Below are positions 30,201 to 39,181 of a stretch of DNA of 64,000 bases, piece after piece. Made by a program: the position numbers and the translations under genes. Position 1 is the first letter of the stretch. The number at the start of each line of letters is the position of its first letter. The stretch comes from Chitinophagales bacterium (GTDB lineage Bacteria; Bacteroidota; Bacteroidia; Chitinophagales; UBA10324), in NCBI GenBank assembly GCA_019694975.1, contig JAIBAY010000001.1, forward strand, positions 812,732 through 876,731, written 5' to 3'. The notes under the pieces are model-generated. The model did not search any database and was not told the DNA's origin. It worked only from the letters and a program-made list of their open reading frames with translations.

Positions 30201-33200
30201 ATGGACGGTCAAAATGTGGTTATGGATACAGTCTTTAGGCTTGACCTGAAGGAACCGGCACTTATGTCTTCATTTACATTATCGAAATCATCAAACAATA
30301 CCTTCAGGCACGATGCAAGGTATCGTAGCACACAAAAGTTTGATTACTATAATGAAAAAGCACAGCCCATCGAGTTTCATGAACCTTATGGTAAAGCAAC
30401 GGCTGTTATATATGAAAGCAAATCCGGCATGGTGAGTGCGGTTTTCAATAATGCCCCTATTTCATCCGTTGCTTATACAGGATTTGAAAATGACAACCAG
30501 AGTCAGTTTGTATTTTCACTAGCGAATGTGGGCATAGAAAATGTTTCCGGTCCTGTTACAAGAACCATTGCAGGAAACAGGTATTACAAAGCCGGCACTG
30601 TATCGCTGGCGGTTTCATTGCCGGGAAAGTACGTGTTTAGTTATTGGGCTACAGCAACAGTTAGTTTAACAGGAAATGAATTTACGGTTATCAGGAGTTA
30701 TGCCGGAGAAACGATTTATGGATTTACCTTTTATGAATATATTGTTGCATTCAATAATCCGGGTACCATTGCAATTAGCTGCGGAGGTGCAATGGACGAG
30801 CTGCGTTTTTATCCGCACGAAGCAACAGTGACATCCTACAGCTATAGTCCTGCCGGCGCAATTTCAGAAATACTTGATGAGAATAACTATTTGAGTTACT
30901 TTAAATATGATGGGTATAGCAGGCTTCAATATGCTGAAGATCATTTTGGCAATGGAATAAATTATACAGACTATCATTATAGATCCTCAAATAATCCATC
31001 AGATCAAAACTATGTTCGAACGGAAGTGGCTACTGTTCCGGGCTTATCAGCATCCTCACTGGCCACCGCCACGTTGCCTTCTGCACAAAGCCGGCGTTCC
31101 TTTACATTTGTTGATGGATTGGCAAGGCCAATACAGCAACTGAAGGTTGGTCAGAGTCCTTCGGGAAAGGATGTGGTTACCCATCTGGAATATGATGCTT
31201 ATGGCAGACAACCTAAGACTTACCTGCCATTTACTACTTCACAATCACCGGGACAATACAAGAGTAATGCAAAAGCAGATCAACTGAATTTTTATTCAGC
31301 CGGTTTGGAATGCGAGCAAACAGCTTTCCCGTATAAGGAAACTTCGTATGAAAATACACCCGCCGGAAGAACCAGGAAGGAAGCAAATCCAGGTGAAACC
31401 TGGAAACTTGGCAACCATAATATTGGGTATAACTATCGGGGCAACTACGCTAACGAAGTCAGGCTTTTTACTACAAATGCCGGTGTTGCCGGATGGAAGG
31501 GCACAACATTTTATGCAGCCGGCACCTTAACAGTTACTGAAACAACGGATGAAAATGAGAATCTGCAAATCACTTATTTTGATAATAAAGGACGGGTTGT
31601 GCTGGAGAAGCGTCCCAGGAATGTGAGTACAGGTGGCGGCCAGAAAGAATTTATTTTCACCAGTACCTACTTTATATATGATGACATTGGCAGGTTGGTT
31701 GTAGTCATTTCACCGGAAGGTTTTAATCAGTTGGTGTATGAAGGCAATTTTTCAGTTAGTGCTTCCTATGATCATTGGAATTATTTCTATAACTATAATA
31801 AGCGAGGATTTATTAGTGCAAAGAAATTACCGGGCATTGACTGGAGTTACATTGTTTATGATCAATTGAACCGGGCAGCACTGACTCAAGATCCTAACCA
31901 GTCTATTTCGGGCAACTGGTCCTATCAGAAATTTGATGTATCAGGAAGATCCATCATTACCGGCCTGGTAACTTTAGCTGGGAAAACACCTTCTCAGCTG
32001 CAGGATGAGCTTTGGCTTTCCACAGCGGTTTGCAGCGAGTCAAGAAGTGAATCTGTTGATGGATATACCAATCTGTCCTTTCCGACCACATCATTGGAAA
32101 AACTTACACTGGTCTATTACGACGACTATGATTTCAACAGAGATGGCAATGCAGATTTTTCGCCGGTTAGCGGTAACGTGGCAAGGGCTAGAAACAGGAC
32201 TACCGGGATTTATACAAAAGTGTTGGGAAGCATGCCGGAACTGTTTGAAAAACTTGATTATTTCTATGACTACAAGGGAAGAGTAGTGGAAACAAATGGA
32301 AGTAACCATGAAGGAAAGGAAGAAACTGAGTTATTCACTTACAATTTTGAAGGTGCCGTACTTGAAAGCAACCGAATTCATCACTTCACATATTATCCTC
32401 CCGGAGGAGGTCTTGGATATAGTGCAGACCTCATCCGAAAAGTGCGAAATGAGTATGATCATGCAGCCCGGCTAAAAAATACCTGGTTCCAGGTAGATGA
32501 ACAGCCGGAAATTTGGACAAGCAGCAATACTTATAATGAGCTTAGTCAGCTTTTAACGCTAAGACTGCATAACAGGATATCCGGCACCGGAAACATACCT
32601 GTGCAAAAGGCAGCACAGACCCTGAATTTCCGGTATAATGTACGTGGCTGGCTCACTTCAATAAACGATCTGGAAGATGTAAAAGAGCGTGGTGACTATT
32701 GGGGAATGGAGCTGCATTATGATGATGGTTACCCTTTGATTAGCGCACCTTCACAGTTTTCGGGAAATGTTTCATGGATGGCCTGGAAGAGCAGTATGGA
32801 CGAAGCTACCCGTGTTTACGGCTATACCTATGATCCGATTAACCGTTTGCAGAAGGCGGTGTATGCTACTCTTGCCGGTCCTGGAATTACTGAAGCGGAT
32901 CAGTACACAGTTGATGAACTGAGCTATGATGACAATGGCAATATAAAAACCATGCGTGTTCATGGAGCACTGACCTATGATGAGGAAACAGAAGTATTTA
33001 CTTATGGAGTAAATGATGATTTATCGTACACCTATAACGGCAATCAGCTTGTTGCGGTGTCTGATGCCGGTTCTTTGGTGGCATGGAACAATAGTAGTGA
33101 TTTCAAAGATATTGCCAATGCCACCGACTATAGTTATGATGGGAATGGTAACCTGGTTGCTGATGCAAATAAAACGATTACTGTAAACTACAATCATCTA

Positions 33201-35003
33201 AACCTGCCTTCGCTCATACATAAACCCTCGGAGGAATTGAAAATTACCTATTCATCAGATGGCATAAAACAGAAGGAAGAAATCACAGAAAACCTTCAAC
33301 AGAAAACAACCGGCTACTTCGGAGATATTATCCACGAAAACGGTAAACCCGGACGTATTCTTTTCGATAACGGCTATTTGTTGCTTGATACGCTTGGTAA
33401 CTGGAAGCCTTACTATTTTATCAAAGATCACCTCGGTAATGTAAGAGTGGTTTTTAAGGGCGATGACATTGACTGGGTAACAAGTAAGTTGACATTTGAA
33501 CTGAACGCAGATGAAGAGGGCACTGAGTTTCCAAAATTTACCCATGTAAGCGCAGTACGAGACAATGAAATAGCCTTGCAGGGGGAATCATCAGGAAAGC
33601 TTAACAATACAGAGGGGCCTTATACTGAGATCCCCGTAAATTCAGGAGATACATTAGAAGTGTCGCTTTACTATTTCTATGCGGAAGAGCACCAGCAAAA
33701 GGCATCTCCGGCAAAAACAGACAGGGAGCATCCGTTACCTGCTGCGCTAAATTTAGAACTGAAACCATGGACGATAAAACCTCCTCCCAACGATTTGCAC
33801 TATACACTCAATAAACCGGTGTATGGCTTACAGTTGAATATTGTAGGTCTGTTTGAAGCATTTTACACTAAGAAGCGGAATCCGGGATCGGCGTCGCCGA
33901 ACGATTTGACCAGTGATACACCGGAAGCCTACCTTGAATTGTCTTTGCGTGATACCTCAGGTGAAGAGGTTAATCAATGGCGTCTTGAAGTAGACAATGC
34001 CAATAGCTGGACCCGCCTGACAGATTCCATTGGAATTCATGTGCCTGATACGCTGCAGCAATACACACTGAGGGTGTCATTGCATAATGAAAGTGAGTGT
34101 GATACCTGGTTTGATACCTTATTCTTAAAACTCGGCCAGACCGGCAATCCTATAATCCAGGTTAATCACTATTATCCTTATGGTAACATCATTGCAGACA
34201 TAAGCTGGCAGGAGGAAAATTCTGATACAAACAATTATCTTTATAACGGTAAGGAGTTTCATCGCTCTTTGAATTTGAATTGGTTTGATTATGGAGCGAG
34301 GTGGTATGATCCTCAGGTGGGGAGGTGGTGGGTGGTGGATCCGTTTGGGGAGATTGGTAAGTCGTGGTCGATGTATAGTTATGTATTTGATAATCCGATA
34401 GTGCATACTGATCCGGATGGCAGATGGCCAGACCCACCAGTATTTGGTGGCAACCCACTTTATTATATGGCTGAAGGATTTAGGCAATATCTACAAGCTG
34501 GAGGAGCTATTGTGGATAAGGTCTTTTTTAGTTTAACAATTTCAAATACTCAACCTCTTTATAAGATTCATAAAACAGTCGGTTATTCAGAAGCTGAACT
34601 ATCTACTACTCGCGAAGTAACGAATACGACGATCGCGAGAACGAATCTTGAAGAATTCTATTCACTGGCTTTAAACAATAAACCTGCTGTATCAATATAC
34701 AAAGTGACAAATGAATCTTCAGTCTCCATTAGTAACAATATGATTGCAAAAACAACAGCAAACGGTATAGACCTCATAGTGAAAAATTCGACTTCCGTGA
34801 ATCTTTTTGATGGAGAGGTTAAAAATGTTTCTTCAGTTATTGCTGGAAAAGCTGAAAATGGTGCATTTATCTCTTACAGCAATACAAAGGGGAGTGTAAA
34901 AACAGATGTTGGATTGCAGGGAAAAGTAGGATTTAGGTCGAAAGATTCGTCATTCACACTAAAAATGAAAGCAGGATTAACTATTTCAGACTCAAAAAAA
35001 TAA
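27276..35003 (+). CDS. Giant RHS/YD-repeat protein with variable C-terminal tip
   Basis: A 2575-residue exported protein. The signal peptide (MKKGIFLFIVLIFVCRNLIHG) is followed by the N-terminal region common to Bacteroidota RHS proteins (STGIPQISVPVYTIQSNGLQ, GLGWSLLAGG). Long stretches of YD-type repeats follow (for example FKYDGYSRLQYAEDHFGN, YDPINRLQKAVY, YSYDGNGNLVADAN). The conserved RHS core end lies near residues 2320-2390 (LYNGKEFHRSLNLNWFDYGA, YDPQVGRWWVVDP, NPIVHTDPDGRW). About 185 residues after it form a distinct tip of unknown family, Ser/Thr/Asn-rich and AT-richer. RHS cages usually deliver such tips as toxins. No PAAR or T9SS sorting domain is present, so export past the inner membrane is by Sec and the last step is unknown. 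A lipoprotein gene follows after 3 bp. Confidence 0.9.
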   Translation: MKKGIFLFIVLIFVCRNLIHGQLSNSPNVSIIPPSPTASALGKYADVPVSLSTGIPQISVPVYTIQSNGLQVPVSLSYHAGGIKVEDIASYVGLGWSLLAGGMISRTVIGKPDEQPNVGYLSTHALLPADHLLSNYVEDEFNMMVNIAYWKTLDSEPDEFYYNFNGHSGKFVLSGIDDEGFVIPHLIPYSNIKIIAGAGLASFEAITEDGTKYIFGRYDPAYLIDPEFDSTQSADPIEKTIAESTCCGQSSFTPLFNSSWLLTTIISAAGDVINFEYEPYYESYWSGTSETQVTPNTTLTLCEESFCDCYSYIDVLGYRLKSIRSGNCIVEFKNEFNRDDLTDSKALSKIEINSVEYLNHEEVVQYQKGFNLSYDYYVGTGSTTMPDAKKRLRLTAVTEESKEGTLLPPTKMIYNETPIAIRDSKGQDYWSYYNGKNSNQTLIPAEEEDCFLFDDTRSTVPEFTQAGIITEIQYPTGGSLEFEYEVNDYGESSTGAIVNDYEKENTSAFAYVATDATTSKVVQFSIDHDQYAEMVIDYTYPCNCDIFYQIKKVETNQEITANKGTSCNYLTAGNYTIEAQITGNVNFHHYISVHINFRKFTGTVLKSKLASGLRIKSITSRATAGTTDISDQVIQYRYQLSSDAERSSGVLISKMKMEYPFTSFAYDEIGYRTECNFLNRSSISHAAISSANGNIVSYREVKVIQGASITGAAVENGEYGYTLHKFSYSPNNGDFIFPFAMPLSPDWKRGLELEQSEYDKNNVLVAKTTNEWDVDDQVNNYSEVWGIKVSQNQSDPSTGPTFNNGAPQNLFAAEAYLYVSQWIRLSKSTQVSYFYDGSSVSNTTNYYYDNPAHTQLTRKVTTRSDGITEVILKRFPLDYNISGYTGSDPMLISLDTMINRKRMINNVIEELTCIFKNKSTIKSTNINGSIKPMGSILNGSIINSSANSTWVIQNGAKGIVAQDTLIVSGSLFRYRMDGQNVVMDTVFRLDLKEPALMSSFTLSKSSNNTFRHDARYRSTQKFDYYNEKAQPIEFHEPYGKATAVIYESKSGMVSAVFNNAPISSVAYTGFENDNQSQFVFSLANVGIENVSGPVTRTIAGNRYYKAGTVSLAVSLPGKYVFSYWATATVSLTGNEFTVIRSYAGETIYGFTFYEYIVAFNNPGTIAISCGGAMDELRFYPHEATVTSYSYSPAGAISEILDENNYLSYFKYDGYSRLQYAEDHFGNGINYTDYHYRSSNNPSDQNYVRTEVATVPGLSASSLATATLPSAQSRRSFTFVDGLARPIQQLKVGQSPSGKDVVTHLEYDAYGRQPKTYLPFTTSQSPGQYKSNAKADQLNFYSAGLECEQTAFPYKETSYENTPAGRTRKEANPGETWKLGNHNIGYNYRGNYANEVRLFTTNAGVAGWKGTTFYAAGTLTVTETTDENENLQITYFDNKGRVVLEKRPRNVSTGGGQKEFIFTSTYFIYDDIGRLVVVISPEGFNQLVYEGNFSVSASYDHWNYFYNYNKRGFISAKKLPGIDWSYIVYDQLNRAALTQDPNQSISGNWSYQKFDVSGRSIITGLVTLAGKTPSQLQDELWLSTAVCSESRSESVDGYTNLSFPTTSLEKLTLVYYDDYDFNRDGNADFSPVSGNVARARNRTTGIYTKVLGSMPELFEKLDYFYDYKGRVVETNGSNHEGKEETELFTYNFEGAVLESNRIHHFTYYPPGGGLGYSADLIRKVRNEYDHAARLKNTWFQVDEQPEIWTSSNTYNELSQLLTLRLHNRISGTGNIPVQKAAQTLNFRYNVRGWLTSINDLEDVKERGDYWGMELHYDDGYPLISAPSQFSGNVSWMAWKSSMDEATRVYGYTYDPINRLQKAVYATLAGPGITEADQYTVDELSYDDNGNIKTMRVHGALTYDEETEVFTYGVNDDLSYTYNGNQLVAVSDAGSLVAWNNSSDFKDIANATDYSYDGNGNLVADANKTITVNYNHLNLPSLIHKPSEELKITYSSDGIKQKEEITENLQQKTTGYFGDIIHENGKPGRILFDNGYLLLDTLGNWKPYYFIKDHLGNVRVVFKGDDIDWVTSKLTFELNADEEGTEFPKFTHVSAVRDNEIALQGESSGKLNNTEGPYTEIPVNSGDTLEVSLYYFYAEEHQQKASPAKTDREHPLPAALNLELKPWTIKPPPNDLHYTLNKPVYGLQLNIVGLFEAFYTKKRNPGSASPNDLTSDTPEAYLELSLRDTSGEEVNQWRLEVDNANSWTRLTDSIGIHVPDTLQQYTLRVSLHNESECDTWFDTLFLKLGQTGNPIIQVNHYYPYGNIIADISWQEENSDTNNYLYNGKEFHRSLNLNWFDYGARWYDPQVGRWWVVDPFGEIGKSWSMYSYVFDNPIVHTDPDGRWPDPPVFGGNPLYYMAEGFRQYLQAGGAIVDKVFFSLTISNTQPLYKIHKTVGYSEAELSTTREVTNTTIARTNLEEFYSLALNNKPAVSIYKVTNESSVSISNNMIAKTTANGIDLIVKNSTSVNLFDGEVKNVSSVIAGKAENGAFISYSNTKGSVKTDVGLQGKVGFRSKDSSFTLKMKAGLTISDSKK

Positions 35004-35006
35004 CAT

Positions 35007-35666
35007 ATGGTTAGCAATCTAACTAAATGGTTTTTAATTGTCTCCATGTTGCCTTTCAATATTGCCTGCAAGAGTAAAATTAGGGCAAATCAAGAGTCTA
35101 TTGAAGATAGTGTGAAAGTGAATACGCTACGAATCCGACAAGAAAAAACGGTTAGTCCAAAATCCTGGAATTGTTTTGATTTGCAATATGATAAGATTTG
35201 TTGTCCAAATTACTGGCAACCTGTAAAGCAAAACAAATGCTTATTCTTCACGCAGCTTCTTGATTCAAATGAAAATTCCTTTTTTTTGGTTTTAAGACTT
35301 GATACAATGATGTACAACCTAACTCTTGACAATTATCTCCGCCAAGTTAATGTTCAGCTAAACGAAGATTCAGTTGAAATATTCAAGGAGTATAACGTTA
35401 GTAAATTATTATTTGATGATAAAAAGGCATACTATGGGGAGTTTACTACTTCAATTGCAGACACTTTATATTTATCTTTTGCGATGTATACAGAAGTGCA
35501 TGGTATGATTTATGATTTTACGCTAAAGATACCAATTATAGAGAAACAGGTTTATCGTGAAATCTTTCAGGATATCCTATATAACTATCAAGCTAATGGT
35601 AATTATATTTTTAGCAAGTCTGATGAATTAGTCTCTATAGAGGAAATTGATATGGCGACATTCTAG
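35007..35666 (+). CDS. Lipoprotein encoded directly after the RHS tip; candidate immunity protein
   Basis: A 219-residue protein with a lipoprotein signal (SMLPFNIAC, lipid-modified Cys21) and no other recognisable domain. The mature part is acidic to neutral and mixed alpha/beta (NWIDIG-type motifs absent). It starts 3 bp after the RHS stop and shares the AT-rich composition of the RHS tip rather than that of the core, so tip and lipoprotein probably travelled together. In RHS loci the gene in this position is typically the tip's immunity protein. A membrane-anchored immunity protein would fit a tip acting in the periplasm. It could equally be an accessory surface lipoprotein. Confidence 0.65.
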   Translation: MVSNLTKWFLIVSMLPFNIACKSKIRANQESIEDSVKVNTLRIRQEKTVSPKSWNCFDLQYDKICCPNYWQPVKQNKCLFFTQLLDSNENSFFLVLRLDTMMYNLTLDNYLRQVNVQLNEDSVEIFKEYNVSKLLFDDKKAYYGEFTTSIADTLYLSFAMYTEVHGMIYDFTLKIPIIEKQVYREIFQDILYNYQANGNYIFSKSDELVSIEEIDMATF

Positions 35667-36255
35667 TGCTTATTTAGCGGGTACAGCGATTACATATTAT
35701 ACCTGGTTTGATACCTTTTTCTTAAAACTCGGCCAGGCCGGCAATCCTGAGATAGAGTAATGAAATTAAATCATCCTATAACCCGCTAAAAAACAATTTC
35801 AAGATTCCGCAATGAAAATTGAATCCAAGAGTATTGGTTATCTAATTATCGGAGTATATCAGATATTATGTGCTTTCTGGGAAAAATACGTACTGACGAC
35901 AGCTTCTTCATTACTAAACATCCTGCTGTTTATTTGTAGAAGCTAAAATTTAATCTGACAGTCAGGGATTAATTTAGAGTTGAGTTAAAACAATTCATTA
36001 ACCCCAAAACCGATAGATTAAATGATAGCTAATACTCTTCCAGACAGCTGAAGGTTACCAGTTCTCTGTTTTGGGGTTGTACATATTGCATATCTCAACG
36101 ATCCATAGTCACTTGATTCTGGCGGCATCTATTTCGATATCTTTATAAACGCATTTTTTAACATGCTGGTCAATTGGTTTTTTTTCAGACTGCCGTTCGC
36201 TGCTGTGCTATGACGACGTGCTAACATCAAACTGACTGCATAAAAGAAACAAGAA
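35667..36255. other. Intergenic region holding an RHS fragment
   Basis: About 590 bp without an intact gene. Its left part carries a 50-bp RHS-core remnant (35699-35748). The remainder is AT-rich with no recognised feature. Confidence 0.5.
35699..35748 (+). repeat. 50-bp remnant of an RHS core, duplicate of 34102-34151
   Basis: This stretch matches bases 34102-34151 inside the RHS gene with only 2 differences in 50 and the same orientation. In frame it reads TWFDTFFLKLGQAGNP, against TWFDTLFLKLGQTGNP in the gene, then EIE and a stop. It begins 33 bp after the lipoprotein gene. Displaced RHS tips commonly leave such fragments of core behind downstream of the active tip and immunity pair. Confidence 0.8.
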
Positions 36256-36991
36256 ATGGAGATTGATTTTCAGAAATTAATGTCGGGTAAGTCTGACGAA
36301 GGGCTGCAAGAATACCTTGACAACCGTTCAAAGTTTACACCCGACGCGGTTGAAGCTGCCATTGCAGAGTTCAGAAAAGAGGGCGAACGTTTTCTGAAGA
36401 AGAACTAAATACAATCAGGCAAGAACTGCAACAACGAAGGACTGAAGCAGAAAAAAACCTGAAAGTGATGATAAAACAGGGAAAGTGCATTACTGGTGGG
36501 GACTGCTTGGTTTAATCCTACTCCTGGGAGCTATAGTTGGTGTTGTTTTAATCCTTCTCGGCATCTTCCGTTTTGGGAACAAAACACTTGTATATATCGG
36601 AACAGCTTGCATTTTATTTACAGTTGGTCTTTATTCTTACTTGTTTTATGTTGGGAATAATAGTGATGCAGTTGCGACAGGTTTTGCAACAATTGCACAA
36701 ATGCAGGTAAATGATTTAATTAAAGATATCGAGTTTTATAAAATTCAACATGGAGTTTATCCGAATAAGTTAGAAGACCTCCAGGAAGATGATAAACTGG
36801 TTTCAATCGTTGACCCGATACTTTAAAATCATTCAACGAAAGGAAATTTAAATTATCGTTATAAAAAAGTTAGAGATAGATACAAACTTTATTCAGTAGG
36901 AGTTGATTTAATTGATAATATAGCAGACGACATTTATCCTTTTCTTACAATTTCAGATACTACAAAAATTGGTTTTATAAGTAAGCAATGA
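36256..36991 (+). pseudogene. Decayed membrane-protein gene with two frameshifts and a stop
   Basis: Three pieces in different frames make one protein. Piece 1 starts at ATG 36256 (MEIDFQKLMSGKSDEGLQEY, then RSKFTPDAVEAAI), a conserved N-terminus of Bacteroidota membrane proteins, and stops at 36408. A one-base shift near 36375-36384 gives RGRTFSEEELNTIRQELQQR. A second shift near 36455-36464 gives DDKTGKVHYWWGLLG, two membrane helices (GLILLLGAIVGVVLILLGIF; LVYIGTACILFTVGLYSYLF) and a C-terminal domain (IEFYKIQHGVYPNKLEDLQ). An in-frame TAA at 36824 interrupts it, after which YRYKKVRDRYKLYSVGVD and DDIYPFLTIS continue to TGA 36989-36991. The C-terminal part resembles pseudopilin-like (GspG-type) ends. 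The original function is unknown. Confidence 0.7.
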
Positions 36992-37312
36992 TAGAGAAGC
37001 ACATGCCGCTAACATAAAGATGCTTTGTAAGCCCCTCACCAGGCCATCACGAAGTTATTCGTTTTATATGTCGTTTTTTTCAATTCATCTTTGTCGTTAT
37101 TAAGCGTGTTCAAAGCTTGGAAACGATGCCTGCCTTGCCGGCTCTGCCCGTTTTCCATATTTGAATTCCATTTTCTTTTTAGGACCATCGCTCAGGCTGC
37201 TATAGGTAGTTCCCGGTTCCGTGGCCGTGACTCAGCCCGACAACAAAAGGCGCCCGGTCCGCCCATACAATAAAATTCCAATGCTGCGTTTAAGTAATTC
37301 CAAACCCAAGTT
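36992..37312. other. Non-coding stretch occupied mainly by a dispersed repeat
   Basis: About 320 bp between the pseudogene and the next lipoprotein gene. Most of it is copy B of the dispersed repeat. No other feature was seen. Confidence 0.5.
37006..37240 (+). repeat. Dispersed direct repeat, copy B (right border of the RHS island)
   Basis: Same orientation and order of blocks as copy A at 26361-26598. The hairpin arms are GTGTTCAAA (37106-37114) and TTTGAATTC (37160-37168). The inner arm TGGAAACG faces CGTTTTCCA, where copy A has GGGAAACG facing CGTTTTCTA. The loop sequence differs more than the arms. Confidence 0.7.
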
Positions 37313-37963
37313 ATGAGGACAACAACCATCGTAACACTCAGCATTGCTTTAACAACTGCTTTTTCATCCTGTAAGAAGGACATAACAGATCCGCCAGCCT
37401 CAACAACCTACCCCAACTTTTCACAGCTGAAAGCGGGTAATTATTGGATCTATGAACGGTTTGATGTCGACAGCGCCGGAAACGCCACTGCTACGGGTAT
37501 TACCGACAGTTGCTATGTGGAGAAGGACACGATGATCAATAACACACGCTATTTTAAAGTCATTCGGCCTGCTATAGCCGGCACCATCTATAACGATAAA
37601 TTTGTCCGTGATTCACTTCACTATATTGTAAACCATTTAGGACAGATCCTCTTTTCTTCACAGAACTTTACGGATACTTTCTACCACTATTTTATCACCG
37701 CCGGCCCGGCAGACACCGTATGTGCCGTGGTAGTAAAGATGGCAGATAAAAACTATCTGCTCAATACACCGGCCGGACCATTTCAAACACAGAGTTTCAA
37801 ACAATCTTTCGCCATGTATCCAAAATGGTCATCACAAGGCAACCCAAGAAATGTTGATACCCGTTATGCGGAAAATGTCGGCATCGTATCTGAAACATTT
37901 CCGTTCTATGCGAGCAATCCAAATTATATCGAAAGACGACTGGTGAGATATAAAGTGGACTGA
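37313..37963 (+). CDS. Lipoprotein with a G-x-YWIYE motif
   Basis: A 216-residue lipoprotein: the signal peptide ends TTAFSSC (Cys20) followed by KKD, as in Bacteroidota outer-membrane lipoproteins. The mature protein starts with a Pro/Thr-rich linker, then LKAGNYWIYERFDVDSAGNA and a beta-rich single domain. The same K-x-G-x-YWIYE opening occurs in the lipoprotein at 61626-62222, so they are probably distant relatives, although the rest diverges. It has no operon partner: an island border lies upstream and about 240 bp without a gene follow. Function unknown. Confidence 0.65.
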   Translation: MRTTTIVTLSIALTTAFSSCKKDITDPPASTTYPNFSQLKAGNYWIYERFDVDSAGNATATGITDSCYVEKDTMINNTRYFKVIRPAIAGTIYNDKFVRDSLHYIVNHLGQILFSSQNFTDTFYHYFITAGPADTVCAVVVKMADKNYLLNTPAGPFQTQSFKQSFAMYPKWSSQGNPRNVDTRYAENVGIVSETFPFYASNPNYIERRLVRYKVD

Positions 37964-38206
37964 TGATCACCTGCCAGGGTCAGTTTCAGCTGATGGATCA
38001 ACGCAGCGGCTGACAGCGATGGAACATACGGCGCGCCGACTAACTACTCTTCAAATTTTGCAGATATTTGTATTGCGGTATTTCGCAGCATGCGCCGGAC
38101 TGAAAAGCCCGACAAGGCATAATGCCGTAAAGCATTTCGTGCAGGCGCCTGACAGCAGCGCCATTACACATTTCTCTAAGGAACCAACAAACATTCTTCC
38201 ACCGAA

Positions 38207-39055
38207 ATGAACCTGAAAGACGAAACAGATGTAAACATTTTGTTGCAGAATAACACACCGCTGGACGACTTTTTGGGGTTGAGTCCGACAGATATTCACC
38301 ATCTGCTGTACAACACCTTCTCGGACAACTCCCCTGTTCATCTCCGTTCAGACATTGACCATACCACCCTGGACCGCATACCATTTTTCAGGATTGCTGA
38401 GGCCTTTTTAAAAATCCTGCAACGTGACAAGTTCATCAAGCTGACACCACTTGGCGCGTTACCCAGGAAACCGATGGTTGAACTTTATGCTCACGGTTTT
38501 CTGCCTGACGAGCATATCGAGAGTGGCGTTGTAAAACTCTGGAAGCAACAGGACTGCATTTCCATCCAGACCGCCAGGTTCGTTTGTGAGATTGCACGGC
38601 TTGTGAAGAAATCAAACGGTAAGCTTTCACTGACTAAAAACGGAGCAACACTTTTACAGCCCGAAAACCGGCTGCAGCTTTTCAAGGAAATCCTCGCCGC
38701 CTTTACGATGGGTTTTAACTGGGACGCTAATGACCGTTATCCTCAGCAACCGGTCGGACAACTTGGCTGGGCTTTCTCAGTTTATATGCTGAACAAGTTT
38801 GGCAGTGAGGCCAGGCCTGTTCATTTTTATGCCGACAAATACCTGACTGCATTTCCCATGTTTATTACATTCTTCGACACTCAATCAGGCGCATCGCAAC
38901 AACATTTCACCTTATGCTATTATATACGCACATTTAGCCGTTTTCTTCTTTGGTTTGGTTTCGTGACAGTAAAAAAAGAAAAAGCGTATTCGGATGCGGA
39001 TACAAACAAATACACGGCTACCGATTTAGTACAACGGGTTTTTACTTTTGAATAA
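38207..39055 (+). CDS. Uncharacterised protein, similar to the domain found with pRiA4b ORF-3 proteins
   Basis: A 282-residue soluble protein without signal peptide. The N-terminal layout (PLDDFLGLSPTDIHHLLYNT near residues 17-36, then KLTPLGALPRKPMVELY and a GKLSLTKNGATLL segment) recalls a helical domain found alone or next to pRiA4b ORF-3-like or SEC-C domains in bacterial proteins of unknown role. The match is from memory of motif spacing and is tentative. The C-terminal half is helical, with GFNWDANDRYPQQPVG. No operon partner is evident. Confidence 0.6.
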   Translation: MNLKDETDVNILLQNNTPLDDFLGLSPTDIHHLLYNTFSDNSPVHLRSDIDHTTLDRIPFFRIAEAFLKILQRDKFIKLTPLGALPRKPMVELYAHGFLPDEHIESGVVKLWKQQDCISIQTARFVCEIARLVKKSNGKLSLTKNGATLLQPENRLQLFKEILAAFTMGFNWDANDRYPQQPVGQLGWAFSVYMLNKFGSEARPVHFYADKYLTAFPMFITFFDTQSGASQQHFTLCYYIRTFSRFLLWFGFVTVKKEKAYSDADTNKYTATDLVQRVFTFE

Positions 39056-39181
39056 AAACACGGCATGACAAATATCTGCACGCCTTCGCATCTGCAATAC
39101 ACCGGTAGGCGAATTGGTGTATGGAGGTAAGTTGAAAAATACTGGAAGCAGTTAACCGATCATCCAAACAAACTATTCATA

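Noticed and set aside
27276..35003. Type VI secretion effector
   Set aside because: The RHS protein has a Sec signal peptide, no PAAR domain, and there are no VgrG, Hcp or T6SS structural genes in the window.
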